From contig JBAOKB010000058.1 in NCBI GenBank assembly GCA_037044905.1, forward strand, positions 1-64,000: a stretch of DNA of 64,000 nt, written 5' to 3'. The notes beneath the pieces were generated by a model. That model did not search any database. It saw only the letters and a list, made by a program, of their open reading frames with translations, and was not told where the DNA came from. Origin of the DNA: Hortaea werneckii. Its lineage: Eukaryota > Ascomycota > Dothideomycetes > Mycosphaerellales > Teratosphaeriaceae. Below are positions 63,976 through 64,000 of this stretch, piece by piece (within the stretch, counting starts at the first letter, position 1; every line of letters begins with the position of its first letter). The position numbers and the translations under genes are program-made.

Positions 63976-64000
63976 TTTGGATGTGGCGTCTAGGGTAGTG

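Noticed and set aside
1..64000. CRISPR arrays, rRNA or viral genes
   Set aside because: No spaced short repeats, rRNA sequence or viral protein families were seen on either strand.

Overview
The window is one end of a chromosome from a filamentous ascomycete (Pezizomycotina). The evidence is a TTAGGG-type telomere, short GT-AG introns of 50-150 bp with CTAAC-like branch sites, RIP-type decay of a duplicated gene, and the gene families themselves. A Dothideomycete is possible, but the sequence does not settle this. The first ~45 bases are not biological: they match an Oxford Nanopore native-barcode adapter, so the telomere after them is a real molecule end and the assembly is nanopore-based.

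Region 1 (1-10,150) is the subtelomere. About 23 CCCTAA units are followed, 128 bp later, by an intact 1,700-residue telomere-linked RecQ helicase gene reading towards the telomere. Centromere-proximal to it is a truncated second copy in direct tandem, broken by C-to-T and G-to-A changes at CpA/TpG. Then comes ~920 bp of extremely AT-rich, RIP-exhausted DNA. The middle of the helicase protein shows a tyrosine-recombinase-like Arg / xxxArg / His-9-Tyr pattern between N-terminal zinc fingers and the RecQ motor. This is the most interesting signal in the window.

Region 2 (10,150-16,120) is accessory and decaying. It holds a lineage-specific hypothetical gene, then the 3' half of a subgroup-C (killer-toxin-like) chitinase and the 3' part of a LysM/CBM20 protein. 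These two point away from each other; both lack their 5' ends at about 13,800 and both carry nonsense codons.

Region 3 (16,500-64,000) is ordinary gene-dense euchromatin: aquaporin, DUF1772 protein, paraoxonase-like, PEX5, RRM protein, STT3, a broken SRPBCC gene, a zinc alcohol dehydrogenase, ribosomal proteins S15 and P2, SPT2, dipeptidyl aminopeptidase, F-box-like protein, LEC1-like PX protein, a 57-residue zinc ribbon, PRP4 (with a homopolymer frameshift), tRNA-Phe(GAA), questin-oxidase-like, an unknown 198-aa protein, tannase/feruloyl esterase, PTC7-like phosphatase, an 820-aa acidic nuclear-type protein, COX17 and ALG6. STT3 and ALG6 both serve N-glycosylation but lie 33 kb apart. No clustering of secondary metabolism, CRISPR or viral elements is seen.

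Most genes here are spliced. The exon joins given were deduced by reading frame, GT-AG signals and family conservation, not by transcripts.
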